DNA from: Elymus sibiricus | Lineage: Eukaryota > Streptophyta > Magnoliopsida > Poales > Poaceae | DNA: 64,000 nucleotides | Direction: 5' to 3' | Assembly: GCA_039707655.1 (NCBI GenBank) | Contig: CM077665.1 | Coordinates: forward strand, 81,097,954 to 81,161,953 | In this document: positions 20,899 to 33,165 of the stretch, one piece after another | Numbering within the stretch: the stretch's first letter is position 1 | Layout of the letters: each line of letters begins with the position of its first letter | The notes under the pieces: model-generated | Told to the model about the DNA's origin: nothing | The model's input: the letters and a program-made list of their open reading frames with translations, nothing else | Databases searched by the model: none | Position numbers and translations under genes: made by a program

Positions 20899-22473
20899 TG
20901 ATACGTCTCCAATGTATATATAATTTTTGCTTGTTCCATGCTGTTATATTATCATTCTTGGATATTTTACAATCATTTTATTACAACTTTATATCATTTT
21001 TTGGGACTAACCTGTTGACATAGTGCCAAAGTGTCAGTTGTTGTTTTTGCTTGTTTTTTTACTTCGCAGAAAATCAGTACCAAACGGAGCCCAAACGCTG
21101 CGGGGATTTTTGTGGAATTTTTATGGACCAGAAGAAAGAAGATGGGCCAAAGATCACCAGAAGAGGGGGCCCAGGGTGGCCATCCCCCACCAGGGCGCGC
21201 CAGAGGCCCCTGGCTCGGCCTGGTGGAGGATGAGCACCTCGGGAACCCCCTCAACCGACTATCGAGGCTATAAATTCCTATAAAATCCAAAAACCTTAGA
21301 GGAGTCGACGAAAGACAATTCCAGCCGCCGCAAGTTCCAAAACCGCGAGATCCAATCTAAACACCATCACGGAGGGGTTCATCTTCCTCATAGGTCCCTC
21401 TCCGATGATGCGTGAGTAGTCCATCATAGACCTACGGGTCTGTAGGCAGTAGCTAGATGGCTTCTTCTCTCTCTCTTATGATTCTCAATACAATGGTCTC
21501 TTGGAGATCTATTTGATGTAAACTTTTGCGGTGTGTTTGTTGGGATCCGATGAATTTTGAGTTCATGATCAGTTTCTATCCATGAATATTATTTGAGTCT
21601 TCTTTGATCTCTTATATGCATGATTGCTTATACCATTGTATTTCTTCTTCGAATCTTTGGTTTAGTTAGGGCGACTAGATCGATTTTTCTTGCCATGGGA
21701 AGAGGTGCTTTGTGATGGGTTCGATCTTGCGGTGTTCTTTCCCAGTGACAGAAGGGGCAGCAAGACACGCATGTATCGTTGCTATTAAGGATAACAAGAT
21801 GGGGTCTATTCCTACATGAATAGATCTTGTCTACATCATGTCACCGTACTTATTGCATTACTCCGTTTTTCCATGAACTTAATACACTAGATGCATGCTG
21901 GATAGCGGTCGATGTGTGGAGTAATAGAGGTAGATGCAGGCAGGAGTCGGTCTATCTATCTTGGACGTGATGCCTATATAATGATCATCGCCATGGATAT
22001 CGTCATGACTATTCGATTTTCTATCAATTGCCCAACAGTAATTTGTTCACCCACCGTGCGCTATACTCATGAGAGAAGCCACTAGTGAACCCTACGGCCC
22101 TCGGGTCTACTTTTCCATCGTATTGCTTTCCGATCTACGTTTTTTTGCAATCTTTGTTTTCAGATCTATAAAACCAAAAACCCAAAAACATATTGCTGCA
22201 TATTTACTCTTTTTATTTGTGTTCTTGAGAGATCTATCTCTCCTATCTATCACTACCTAATCTATCTTATTACCGTAGAGAGATTGACAACCTCTCTTTC
22301 GCGTCGGGTTGCAAGTATTTGTTGTTTGTGTGCAGGTGCTGCTTATTGGGTGGTGGTGATCCTCCTACTGGTTCGATAACCTTGGTTTCATAACTGAGGG
22401 AAATACTTACCGTCGCTGGGCTGCATCATCCCTCCCTCTTTGGGGAAATACCGACGCAGTCCAAGCCACGTCA
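20899..22473 (+). repeat. Element A right LTR
   Basis: This 1575-bp repeat starts TGATACGTCTCC and ends CACGTCA, with a TATA box GCTATAAATTCC near 21267. It is followed by ATGGT, the second copy of the target repeat with one changed base, and by the resumed CACTA second gene. Confidence 0.92.
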
Positions 22474-23427
22474 ATGGTTACAAGTCTGGGTTGCCTAAGT
22501 GGGATGAATCTGAGAGAAAGATGATTGCTGCAGGGGTCACTCCAAAAACAGTGGGTTGGCCCGAGAGGTGCAGGACTTGGTTTTATGCGCATGGGGGAAA
22601 GTTGGACCCACAGACATGGGAGATTATTGAACTCGCGAGTCTTAAAGAAGCCTCAGATGCTTTAGTTGAAGCAATAGCAGAGGCTCTAAGGGGGACGTTC
22701 GTTCCCGATAGAGAGAACGACGAGCTTACACGCGCCCTCAAGAATCCTGAACACCCGGGACGAACACGAGGCAAAGGCCTTGTTCTGTTGGTTGAGGGGT
22801 TTGCGGGGTGGATTGACACTTACAGAAGCCGTGGAAGAAGGAAGAAGCAGGATGCAGACCGGCTTCAAAATTTGGAATGCGCTGTCATGCGGCAGCAGGA
22901 GCAGATCGACACACTTAGCCAGCAAAGAGTGTCTCAGCAGTAGGATGAGAAACCAGATCCAGCATTGGATAGTACCATCCCATCTATGCCGAAAATCAGC
23001 GTGGGTTCCTCGGGGATCCAGGCTGATGGTGCACTGCTGGCTCGCTACCCCATGGATGATATCCAAGAGTCGACACCTTGTGAGCTAGACATGAAAATGA
23101 AGAACATATCCATGAAGGTCCCGGAAGGCTTTGCTTTACCAAATCCACCTGAAGCAACCTTCCACGGCAATCTGATTCCACCACGCTATGCTCTTGTTGG
23201 GGTGGACGAAGTTCTGTCGGGATATGACTCACTAGAGCTTGACTATCATGGAGGTCAAGGGGAGCAGACACTGGGAGAAGCCATACGTGGTCTCGTATGG
23301 AAAAAGGAATGCATCGTGTTTCCAAACTCGGTGCCAAGGCCACCGACTCCTCCTCCAAGTCCGCCGTGTGAGCCGACTCCAACCCACCTCGAGACGGAGC
23401 GCAGCGCGAGTCCGCCGCGTCAACCTA
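22474..23427 (+). pseudogene. CACTA second gene, segment 2
   Basis: The frame resumes with YKSGLPKWDESERKM and continues WPERCRTWFYAHGGKLDPQT, characteristic of grass CACTA ORF2 proteins. A coiled-coil stretch near 22860-22940 (ECAVMRQQEQIDTLSQQ) ends at an in-frame TAG at 22941. The frame then continues MDDIQESTPCELDMKM and GNLIPPRYALVGVDEVLSGY into a proline-rich tail. The tail is a 51-bp (17-residue) repeat, PTPTHLETERSASPPRQ, interrupted by element C at 23427. With the stops in segment 1 this copy cannot make a full protein. Confidence 0.75.
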
Positions 23428-24507
23428 TGATGTCTACTACGCAACTTTATTCTTGTAGACTTTGTTGGGCTTCCAAGTGCAGAGTTTTGTAGGACAGTGG
23501 CAATTTTCCCTCAAGTGGATGACCTAAGGTTTATCAATCCGTGGGAGGTGTAGGATGAAGATGGTCTCTCTCAAACAACCCTACAATCAAATACAAGAAA
23601 TCTCTCGTGTCCCCAACACACCCAATACAATGGCAAATTGTATAGGTGCACTAGTTCGGCGAAGAGATGGTGATACAAGTGCAATATGGATGGTAGATAT
23701 ATGTTTTTGTAATATGAAAATATAAAAACAGCAAGGTAGCAAGTAACAAAAGTGAGCACAAACGGTATTGCAATGCTTGAAAACAAGGCCTAGGGTCGGT
23801 ACTTTCGCTAGTGCAATCTCTCAACAATGCTAATATAATTGGATCACATAACCATCCCTCAACGTGCAACGAAGAATCACTCCAAAGTTCTTATGTAGCA
23901 GAGAACATAAGAAGAAATTGTTTGTAGGGTACAAAACCACCTTAAAGTTATCCTTTCCGATCGATCTATCCAAGAGTTCGTACTAAAATAACACCAAGTT
24001 ATCCTTTCCGATCAATCTTTCTAGAGTTCGTATTAAAACAACACCATATGATACGCATCAACCAACTCTAATGTCACCTAGATACTCCAATGTCACCACA
24101 AGTATCCATGAGTTAATTATACGATACGCACCAAACAATTTCAGATTCATAATACTCAATCCAACACAAAGAACCTCAAAGAGTACCCCAAGATTTCTAT
24201 CGGAGAAAGTAGGACAAGAACGTGTATCAACCCCTATGCATAGATTACCCCAATGTCACCGCGGGAATCCGCAAGTTGAGTACCAAAACATATATCAAGT
24301 GAATCAATAGAACACCCCATTATCACCACGGGTATCCATATGTAAGACATATATCAAGTGTTCTCAAATCCAATATTCAATCCAACATAATGATATCTCA
24401 AAGGGAAAGATTCAATTCATCACAACATGATAGCAAGGGAATAACATCATATGATCCGACTATATTAACAAAGCCCGTGATACATCAAGATCATGACATC
24501 TCAACAA

Positions 24508-24547
<40 letters not shown>

Positions 24548-25127
24548 AACACATAGCTACTGGTACATACCCTCATCCCCGAGGGTGGACTACTCCCCCC
24601 TCGTCATGGCCTCTGCCGGGATGATGAAGATGGCCACCGGAGATGATCTACCCTCCCCGGCAGGGTACTTGGACGCCTCCAGATTGGTTTTTCGTCGATA
24701 CAGAGAGTTGCGGCAGTGGAGCGGAGAGTCTAGGGTTATTTCTGATGGTTTCTATATTTATAGGATTTTTGAGCGTCGGTTTCACGCGGAGATGGGCCAC
24801 GACTAGGGCACAAGACACCAGGGCGCGCCAGAGGGGCCTGGCGCGCCCTGGTGGGTTGTGCCCACCTCGTGGCTCTCCTGGCCCTCCAACGAAGCGTCTA
24901 GTGCCTCTTTTGTTCCAAAAAGATCGTCAAAAAGTTTCGGGCGATTCCGAGAACTTTCATTTTGTACACAAAAACAACACCACGGTAGTTCTGCTGAAAA
25001 CAATGTCAGTCTGGGTTAGTTCTAAATAAATCATATAAAGTGCATCAAAACCATATAAAAGTATTGTAAACATAGGTGAATATGGCATGAATACTTCATA
25101 AATTATCGATACGTTGGAGACGTATCA
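23428..25127 (-). repeat. LTR of element C family, left copy (possibly from a solo LTR)
   Basis: This 1700-bp repeat contains a GA microsatellite and a TATA-like site (CCTATAAATATAG on the - strand, near 24752). Host sequence flanks it on both sides, as expected of a solo LTR. Confidence 0.9.
24511..24544. repeat. (GA)n microsatellite in left LTR of C
   Basis: About 17 GA units. The partner LTR carries a longer run at 31518-31561, which explains most of the LTR length difference. Confidence 0.95.
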
Positions 25128-25213
25128 GCCTACTCCAACCCACCCCGAGACGGAGCGCAGCGCGAGTCCGCGGCGTCAGCCGAATCCACCCACCCCGAGA
25201 CGGAGCCTAGCGC
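25128..25213 (+). repeat. Duplicated CACTA host segment, left copy
   Basis: GCCTACTCCAACCCACCCCG through GCCTAGCGC matches 32145-32231 with about five substitutions and a 1-bp indel. It encodes the proline-rich 17-residue repeat of the CACTA second gene. After its last base the sequence switches to element C internal DNA, whereas the right copy continues into the CACTA gene. Confidence 0.9.
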
Positions 25214-25542
25214 ATATATTTGACTGGCCATATGTGCCTAGATCTTTCCCCGCCACATGATGCTTGGAAACTAGAGAATAATTGAGGTTGAAATGAGAAT
25301 GCATACTATTGACTCTTGCATAAAAGTAAATACTGAAAAGTAAAATATAGGCCCTTCGCAGAGGGGCGCAGGGATTTGCAGAGGTGCCAGAACTCAAAGC
25401 TGAAATCAGAGATGAATATAATTTTGGGAGGTGCACCCTTCCATGTTAAACACATTAGCGACGGTTACCAAGCGGTAAAAGTAAAGGTTTACTCCCCCTC
25501 CACCAACAAACACACTCCACGGCTAGCCGAATCCACGGGTAC
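25214..25542 (-). other. Element C internal region, truncated 3' end
   Basis: This non-coding sequence corresponds on the - strand to the region upstream of the 3' LTR in elements A and E, for example the CCCTCTGCGAAGGG-like stretch near 25350. The last part of the internal region, including the polypurine tract, is missing. Confidence 0.65.
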
Positions 25543-27131
25543 TGCTACTTCTTGAGCTTGCGTTGGTTTTCCCTTGAAGAGGAAATGGTGATGCAGCAAA
25601 GTAGATGAGTATTTCCCGCAGTTGTTGAGAACCAAGGTATCAATCCAGTAGGAGGTACAAGCAAGTCCCCAATAGATGTACCTACAAAAATAATCAAACA
25701 CTTGCACCCAACGCAGAAAAGGGGTTGTCAATCCCTTCACGGTTACTTGCAAGGATGAGATCTGATAGAGATAGATATAAAAGATTACTAAAACGAAAAG
25801 TAAAACAAAAGTAAAAAGATTGCAGCAAAGTATTTTTGGTATTTTTGGTTTATAGATCTGAAAATATAATATGGAAAATAGACCCGGGGGCCATAGGTTT
25901 CACTAGAGGCTTCTCTCTTGAAAGAAAATAATACAGTGGGTGAACAAATTACTGTCGAGCAATTGATAGAAAAGCGCATAGTTATGACGATATCCAAGGC
26001 AATGATTATGCATATAGGCATCATGTCCGTGTCAAGTAGACTGAAACGATTCTGCATCTACTACTATTACTCCACACATCGACCGACTCCTACCTGCATC
26101 TAGAGTATTAAGTTCATGAAGAACAGAGTAACGCATTAAGTAAGATGACATGATGTAGAGGGATAAACTCAAGCAATATGATGAAAACCCCATCTTTTTA
26201 CCCTTGATGGCAACAATACAAATACGTGCCTCGCTACCCCTACTATGTCACTGGGTGAGGACACCGCAAGATTGAACCCAAAACTAAGCACTTCTCCCAT
26301 TGCAAGAATTACCAATCTAGTTGGCCAAACCAAACCAATAACTCGAAGAGACTTGCAAAGATATGAAATCATGCATATAAGAATTCAGATAAGATTCAAA
26401 TAATATTCATAGATAATCTGATCATAAACCCACAATTCATCGGATCTCGACAAACACACCGCAAAAGAGCATTACATCGGATAGATCTCCATGAAGATCA
26501 TGAAGAACATGGTATTGAAGAACATAGAGAGAGAAGAAGTCATCTAGCTACTAGCTATGGACCCGAAGGTCTGAGGTGAACTACTCACGCATCATCGGAG
26601 GGGCAATGGAGTTGATGTAGATGCCCTCCGTGATCGAATCCCCCTCCGGCAGATTACCGGAAAAGGCTCCAAGATGGGATCTCACGGGAACAGAGGCTTC
26701 CGGCGGCGGAAAAGTATTATCGTGGCTCTTTTTGGTATTGGGGGAATATTTGGGAATTTATAGGAGGAGGATTAGGGTTAGGAGGCCTGCAGGGGGGGCA
26801 CAAGCCAGGGGGCGCCCCCCCCCCCTAGGGCGCGCCCTGCAGGCTTGTCGTCTCCCGGCAGGTCTCCTGCCCCCCTCTCCAAGTCTGGTAGGTTTCTTCT
26901 GGTCCATGAAAAATAATATCGAAGATTTTATTCCGTTTGGACTCCGTTTGATATTCCTTATCTGCAATACTCAAAAACAAGGAAAAAACAGAAACTGGCA
27001 CTAGGCACTAGATTAATAGGTTAGTCCCAAAAATAATATAAAATAGCATATTAATGCATATAAAACATCCAAAACAGATAATATAATAGCATGGAACAAT
27101 CAAAAATTATAGATACGTTGGAGACGTATCA
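25543..27131 (-). mobile_element. Solo LTR D (Athila-type Gypsy, TGATACGTCTCC family)
   Basis: This 1589-bp LTR on the - strand starts TGATACGTCTCCAACG and ends AAGAAGTAGCA, with flanking repeats GGTAC and TGTAC, one mismatch. No internal sequence or second LTR is present, so it is the product of LTR-LTR recombination. It includes a TATA box CCTATAAATTCC near 26753 and a G/C run with 13 consecutive C or G bases near 26813. The flanks join into continuous element C internal sequence. Confidence 0.88.
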
Positions 27132-29522
27132 TGTACCGTCCATACCAACAACATTCCTGGGGGAGTTTTGTTTAAGTATTTGCATTTTTTTTATTTCGGG
27201 ACTGGGAATCCCTATTACCGCCCCTCTCGTGCAAGGACGAGTGAATAAACACTCATCATGAGAATAACCCGCTTAACATGGAAGATACTGACCGCCCCCC
27301 GTCGCTCCATGAGCGGTCCGGGCACACAAAACAAATGTTTATTTGAATGTTTAGAGGTGGCACATGCAAATTTACTTGGAATGGCAGTGAAATACCATAT
27401 ATAGGTAGGTATGGTGGACTCTTATGGAAGAAACTTGGCTCAATTATTTGGATGCACAAGTAGTATCTCTACTAAGTACGAAGTGTTGGCTAGCAAAAGG
27501 TTCTAAACAAGCACCACATGTTGGAGGATCCATAACAATATAACTTCTATGCAAATATACACAACTAATTTGTGCAAGTTTGAAAATAATTAATGGGTAT
27601 TCACAAGCATAGAAGATTTCCAAGATAATATAATTGTATGTGAAAGTTCTCTTCCTTATACTAATCATTCACGAATTGCTTGTATGACCAATATTGTGAT
27701 TGTCAAACTTCAATAGTTTTTACTTTTTAAAACAGATGTGAAGCTACTGCTAAGCATAAAGCACATTGATAATTTCATATTTATGATATTTCATTGATTC
27801 ACAATTTACTCATAGGATATAAGTGAAGCTCAAGAGTAAACATCAAACTACTCTTCAAAAGATATAAGTGAAGATCAATGAGTAGGTAAACAATTAAGTA
27901 GCTATGTGAGGACTCTCTCTCTCTCTCTCTCAATAAAGGTTTTCAGATCTGACTATTTTATTCAAACAGAAAACTAAACAAAAATAGCACTCCAAGAATA
28001 GCACAAATCGTGTGGACAAATAAAAATTTAGGCTCAACATAGGCTAACCGATAGTTGTAGAAGAAAGGTGGGATGCGTAGCATCCCCAAGCTTAGATGCT
28101 TGAGACTTCTTGAAATATTTACTTGGGGTGCCTTGGGCATTCCCAAGCTTGAGCTTTTGTATCTCGTTCAATCCTCTCATATCATGGTTTCACCTATTCT
28201 CAAAAACTTCATCCACACAAAACTCGAAAAGAACTCGTGAGATAGGTTAGTACACATAAGAATAAATCAACACTTCATGTAATGTCAATACAAGTTGCAG
28301 AATAATTTCCAAACATCATCTACAGTTTACTATCGTTTCCACAATTTATATCTACCAATATAGGCTATGGAAACTATAGGATAAGTAGATAACAAAACTA
28401 TGACAGCAATCTGTCCAAACAGAACAGTCTGTAGAAATTTATGAAAACGGTGTACTTCTGTAACTCAAAAAATTATGAAAATTTAGGATGTGATAAATAA
28501 TTTATATGAAAACACTGTGTAGAAATTTCAGAAACTTTCCACGTTCCAGTAAAATATGAAAATTCAAACACTACAGAGAAAGTTTCTGTTTTTACACAGC
28601 ACACATCAAACATGCAATGCAAGCATCCTAAGGCAATTCTTGGAACTTTTTATTGAAAAACAAAATTATAAATAACATATAACATATAACAACAAAATAA
28701 AATGATGCGCCAAGCAAAACACATATTATGTGACGAATAAAAATATAGCTCTAAGTAAGATATACCGATAGTGTTGAAGACGAAAGAGGGGATGCCTTCC
28801 GGGGCATCCCCAAGCTTAGACGCTTGAGTATTCCTTGGATATTACCTTGGGGGGTGCCTTGGGCATCCCCAAGCTTAGGTTCTTGTCACTCCTTATTCTC
28901 CTCATATCGGTGTCTCACCCAAAACTTGAAAACTTCAATCACACAAAACTTAAGAGAACTTCGTGAGAAGGGTTAGTGAAATAAGTAAAGATCATTCACT
29001 TAGGTACTATCAAGACAAGATACATAATTGTTATCACATAATACCTACTGTATTCTACCATTCACATAATTTATATCACTGAATATAAGTTATGGGAACA
29101 CTAAAACAAGAAAACTATGCATGCAAAACAGAATCTTTCAAAATCAGAACAGCCTGTGAAGATCTGTAGTGTAACCATACTTCCCTGTCTGTAAAAATTA
29201 TAAAAAATTAGGAAAACCTGAATAATTTGCATATCAAGACTGTGTAAAAAATTCAGATCATTATCATGTTCCAGTAGAAAATGAAAATTCCTGTACTGGA
29301 GTCAAAAGTTTCTGTGTTGGTTCAGCATCAATTCTACTCATCTTGTGAGTCATCCCAAAGGCTTTACTTGGCACTTTATTGAAATAAAAGACACAAAACA
29401 TGATTAATACAGTATCTTAATCATGTGAACACACAAAAATAGAAATAAAAAGTGTTGGGTTGTCTCCCAACAAGCGCTTTGCTTTAATGCCTTTTAGCTA
29501 GGCATGATGATTTCAATGATGC
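27132..29522 (-). other. Element C non-coding internal region
   Basis: No coding frame. It contains a CT microsatellite (27912-27931) and four AAGCTTGGGGATGC-like motifs on the - strand at 28080, 28137, 28804 and 28863. The stretch 27177-27330 is homologous to segments of elements A and E. Confidence 0.6.
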
Positions 29523-30308
29523 TCACATAGGAATAGTAATTGAAACATGCAAGGGAGCATCATGAATCACATGGCAAGCACATTTAAGTCTAACCCACTT
29601 CCTATGCATAGGTATTTTGTGAGAAATTTTTTTATGGGAGCAAGAATCAACTAGCATAGAGAGGCAAAACAAGTGCAACTTCAAAACTTTGAACACATAG
29701 AGAGGAAACTTGATGTTATTGCAATTCCTACAAGCATATGTTCCTCCCTCATAATAATTTTCAGTAGCATCATGAATAAATTCCACAATATAACTATCAC
29801 ATAAAGCATTCTTTTCATGATGCACAAGCATAGAATTTTCATTACTTTCCACATAAGAAATTTTCTTCTCATTCATAGTAGTGAGAGCAAACACAACAAA
29901 ATAACTATCATGAGGCACTTGATTGGCATAACCAAATTGAACATTAAAATCATGATGACAAGTTTCAAGGTTACTATTACTCTTTATAGCATACATGTCA
30001 TCACCATAATCATCATATATAGGAGGCATGCCATCATCATCATAAATTTTCTCATCAAAACTTGGGGGACTAAAAATATCATCTTCATCAAACATAGCCT
30101 CCCCAAGCTTGTGGCTTTGCATATCATTAGCATCATGGATATTCAGAGAATTCACACTAGCAACATTGCAATCAAGCTCATCATTCAAGGAATTATCATC
30201 AAGTATTTTCATAATTTATTCCTCTATCAATTGAGCACAATTTTCCGAATCCTTACTTTCACGAAAGACATTATAAAGACGAAACAAATGATGCAACCTA
30301 AACTCCAT
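29523..30308 (-). pseudogene. Conserved ORF of unknown function in element C, one premature stop
   Basis: The open part, 29523-30212, encodes 229 residues. Upstream a coherent frame begins at an ATG at 30308 (MEFRLHHLFRLYNVFRES) and reaches the open part after a single TAA near 30220. The protein is homologous to the element A ORF over MQSHKLGEAMFDEDDIFSPP, YYEGGTYACRNCNN and IPMHRKWVRLKC. The hydrophobic segment FPLYVFKVLKLHLFCLSMLV is kept. N-terminal parts differ between A and C, while the C-terminal third is the best conserved. No known domain is recognised. Confidence 0.65.
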
Positions 30309-30406
30309 TATTTTGTTGTTTTCTTTTATAAAACCAAACTAGTGATAAAACAAGAAACTAAAAGATTCAATTGCAAGATCTAAAGATATACCTTCAAGCA
30401 CTCACC

Positions 30407-30424
30407 TCCCCGGCAACAGCGCCA
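30407..30424 (-). other. Primer binding site of element C (tRNA-Asp type)
   Basis: On the - strand TGGCGCTGTTGCCGGGGA starts ten bases beyond the 5' LTR. It differs at one base from the usual Athila-type tRNA-Asp complement. Confidence 0.85.
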
Positions 30425-30434
30425 GAAAAGAGCT

Positions 30435-31514
30435 TGATGTCTACTACACAACTTTATTCTTGTAGACTTTGTTGGGCCTCCAAGCACAGAGTTTTGTAGC
30501 ACAGTAGCAATTTTCCCTCAAGTGGATGACCTAATGTTTATCAATCCGTGGGAGGTGTAGGATGAAGATGGTCTCTCTCAAACAACCCTGCAATCAAATA
30601 CAAGAAATCTCTTGTGTCCCCAACACACCCAATACAATGGAAAATTGTATAGGTGCACTAGTTCGGCGAAGAGATGGTGATACAAGTGCAATATGGATGG
30701 TAGATATATGTTTTTGTAATATGAAAATATAAAAACAGCAAGGTAGCAAGTAATAAAAGTGAGCACAAACGGTATTGCAATGCTTGAAAACAAGGCCTAG
30801 GGTCCGTACTTTCGCTAGTGCAATCTCTCAACAATGCTAATATAATTGGATCACATAACCATCCCTCAACGTGCAACGAAGAATCACTCCAAAGTTCTTA
30901 TCTAGCGGATAACATAAGAAGAAATTGTTTGTAGGGTACGAAACCACCTTAAAGTTATCCTTTCCGATCGATCTACCCAAGAGTTCGTACTAAAATAACA
31001 CCAAGTTATCCTTTCCGATCAATCTTTCTAGAGTTCGTACTAAAACAACACCATATGATACGCATCAACCAACTCTAATGTCACCTAGAAACTCCAATGT
31101 CACCACAAGTATCCATGAGTTAATTATACGATACGCATCAAACAATTTCAGATTCATAATACTCAATCCAACACAAAGAACCTCAAAGAGTACCCCAAGA
31201 TTTCTATCGGAGAAAGTAGGACAAGAACGTGTATCAACCCCTATGCATAGATTACCCCAATGTCACCGCGGGAATCCGCAAGTTGAGTACCAAAACATAT
31301 ATCAAGTGAATCAATAGAACACCCTATTGTCACCACGCGTATCCATATGCAAGACATATATCAAGTGTTCTCAAATCCAATATTCAATCCAACATAACGA
31401 TATCTCAAAGGGAAAGATTCAATTCATCACCACATGATAGCAAGGGAATAACATCATATGATCTGACTATATTAACAAAGCCCGTGATACATCAAGATCA
31501 TGGCATCTTAACAA

Positions 31515-31564
<50 letters not shown>

Positions 31565-32144
31565 AACACATAGCTACTGGTACATACCCTCAGCCCTGAG
31601 GGTGGACTACTCCCTCCTCGTCATGGCCTCCGCCGGGATGATGAAGATGGCCACCGGAGATGATCTACCCTCTCCGGCAGGGTACTGGAACGCCTCCAGA
31701 TTGGTTTTTCGTTGATACATAGAGTTGCGGCGGCGGAGCGGAGAGTCTAGGGTTATTTCTGATGGTTTCTATATTTATAGGATTTTTGAGCATCGGTTTC
31801 ACGCGGAGATGGGCCACGAGTGGGGCACAAGACACCAGGGCGCGCCAGAGGGGCCTGGCACGCCCTGGTGGGTTGTTCCCACCTCGTGGCTCTCCTGGCC
31901 CTCCAACGAAGCGTCTAGTGCCTCTTTTGTTCCAAAAAAATCATCAAAATGTTTCGGGCGATTCCGAGAACTTTCATTTTCTACACAAAAACAACACCAC
32001 GGTAGTTCTGCTGAAAACAGCGTCAGTCCGGGTTAGTTCTAAATAAATCATATAAAGTGCATCAAAACCATATAAAAGTATTGTAAACATAGGTGAATAT
32101 GGCATGAATACTTCATAAATTATCGATACGTTGGAGACGTGTCA
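30435..32144 (-). repeat. Element C right (5') LTR
   Basis: This 1710-bp LTR is similar to 23428-25127. It contains a GA microsatellite at 31518-31561 and ends at ACGTGTCA followed by target repeat GCCTA. Confidence 0.9.
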
Positions 32145-32562
32145 GCCTACTCCAACCCACTCGGAGACGGAGCACAGCACGAGTCCGCGGCGTCAGCCGA
32201 ATCTACCCCACCCCGAGACGGAGCCTAGCGCGATTCGGTGATATAGATCTCCGCCGCGTCAGGCGCCGACTCCAAAGCGGAAGAGAGCAGGAAAGAAGAA
32301 ACCCGAGCCTCCTACCAAAAAGAAGCTAGCTTACGAGATGACTGAGGAGGAAATCGATGTCGAAGTGGTTGCCCAACTGCGGGCCCATTTTGGAACAAAA
32401 CCGCCCCCACCGCCAAAGGAGAAAATACCTGAGAAAGTCGTACAACACTTTGTGGTTCTTGCTAAACCAGCTGTGGAGAAAAAGCAATCAGACTATGAAC
32501 ACTCTATTAGCAAGTCATATCATCAAAAAACAAAGTAGCAGTCGAGCCATACAGGTAGTAAC
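32145..32562 (+). pseudogene. CACTA second gene, segment 3
   Basis: It starts with the second copy of the proline-rich host segment (32145-32231). A frame then reads PTPKRKRAGKKKPEPPTKKK, a basic and possibly nuclear-targeting stretch, then LAYEMTEEEIDVEVVAQLRA and VVQHFVVLAKPAVEKKQ, ending at an in-frame TAG at 32536. A frameshift near 32240 separates the two parts. The BARE1/Angela-type element interrupts it at 32562. Confidence 0.7.
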
Positions 32563-33027
32563 TGTTGGGGAACGTTGCATGGGAAACAAAAATTTTCCTA
32601 CGCACACATAAGATCTATCCATGGTGATGAGCATCTACGAGAGGGAGAGTGAATCTACATACCCTTGTAGATCGCTAAGCGGAAGCGTTAATAAACGCGG
32701 TTGATGTAGTCGAACGTCTTCGCGATCCAAATCGCCGAGCGTCCCGCGATCCAATCACGATCCTTCCGATCTAGTGCCGAACGGACGGCACCTCCGCGTT
32801 CAACACACGTACGGCTTGATGACGCCTTCACCTCCTCGATCCAGCGAGCGATGGTGAAGTAGTGGTTGAGTTCCAGCAGCACGACGGCGTGGTGATGGTG
32901 GTGAGGAACAATCTCTGCAGGGCTTCGCCAAGCACTACGGAGATTATGACGGAGGAACTAGAGGGCTAGGGTTGCCGGCACACGGCTTGGGAAATCCTGA
33001 TTTTTGCCGTGTGCTAGCCCTGCCCCT

Positions 33028-33037
33028 CTATTTATAT
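33028..33037 (-). promoter_or_regulatory. TATA box of the BARE1/Angela-type LTR
   Basis: CATATAAATAG on the - strand, followed by AGGGGCAGGGCTAGC. The equivalent site in the 5' LTR is 40237-40246. Confidence 0.7.
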
Positions 33038-33165
33038 GTTGAGCCTTGGGGTCTAAACTTGGAGCAAAAGCCTCCTCCGGGTCGGTTTTGCCCGCACAAA
33101 GTCGGTTTGGCCCGCAGGGAAAGAGTCCAACTCGGATCCCTGCCGAACCGTGCACAGCCGCACAC

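Larger units (their letters stand above)
6169..22473 (+). mobile_element. LTR retrotransposon A, non-autonomous, Athila-lineage Gypsy type (Sabrina/WHAM-like)
   Basis: The LTRs start TGATAC and end CACGTCA. The left copy is 6169-6932 plus 16472-17282, interrupted by element B; the right copy is 20899-22473. Both are 1575 bp once B is removed. Flanking 5-bp repeats are GTGGT and ATGGT, one mismatch. The primer binding site resembles the 3' end of tRNA-Asp, and a purine tract precedes the right LTR. The internal region is only 3.6 kb and has one ORF and no gag-pol, so the element depends on another for movement. I counted about 60 differences between the LTRs (about 4%), making this the oldest datable insertion here. 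It cuts the CACTA second gene. Confidence 0.9.
23428..32144 (-). mobile_element. LTR retrotransposon C, rearranged non-autonomous Athila-type element
   Basis: Two LTRs, 23428-25127 and 30435-32144, begin TGATGTCTACTAC on the + strand; the primer binding site next to the right one shows - orientation. Flanking repeats are ACCTA and GCCTA, one mismatch. The arrangement is abnormal: the left LTR is followed by 86 bp of CACTA host sequence (25128-25213), not by the element's polypurine tract, and the internal region then starts abruptly at 25214. The right LTR is followed by the same host sequence at 32145-32231. I counted about 53 LTR differences (about 3%). The internal region has one conserved ORF and solo LTR D. 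Confidence 0.82.

Noticed and set aside
23428..32144. Element C as an ordinary two-LTR element
   Set aside because: Host sequence, not a polypurine tract, follows the left LTR, so a simple intact structure does not fit.
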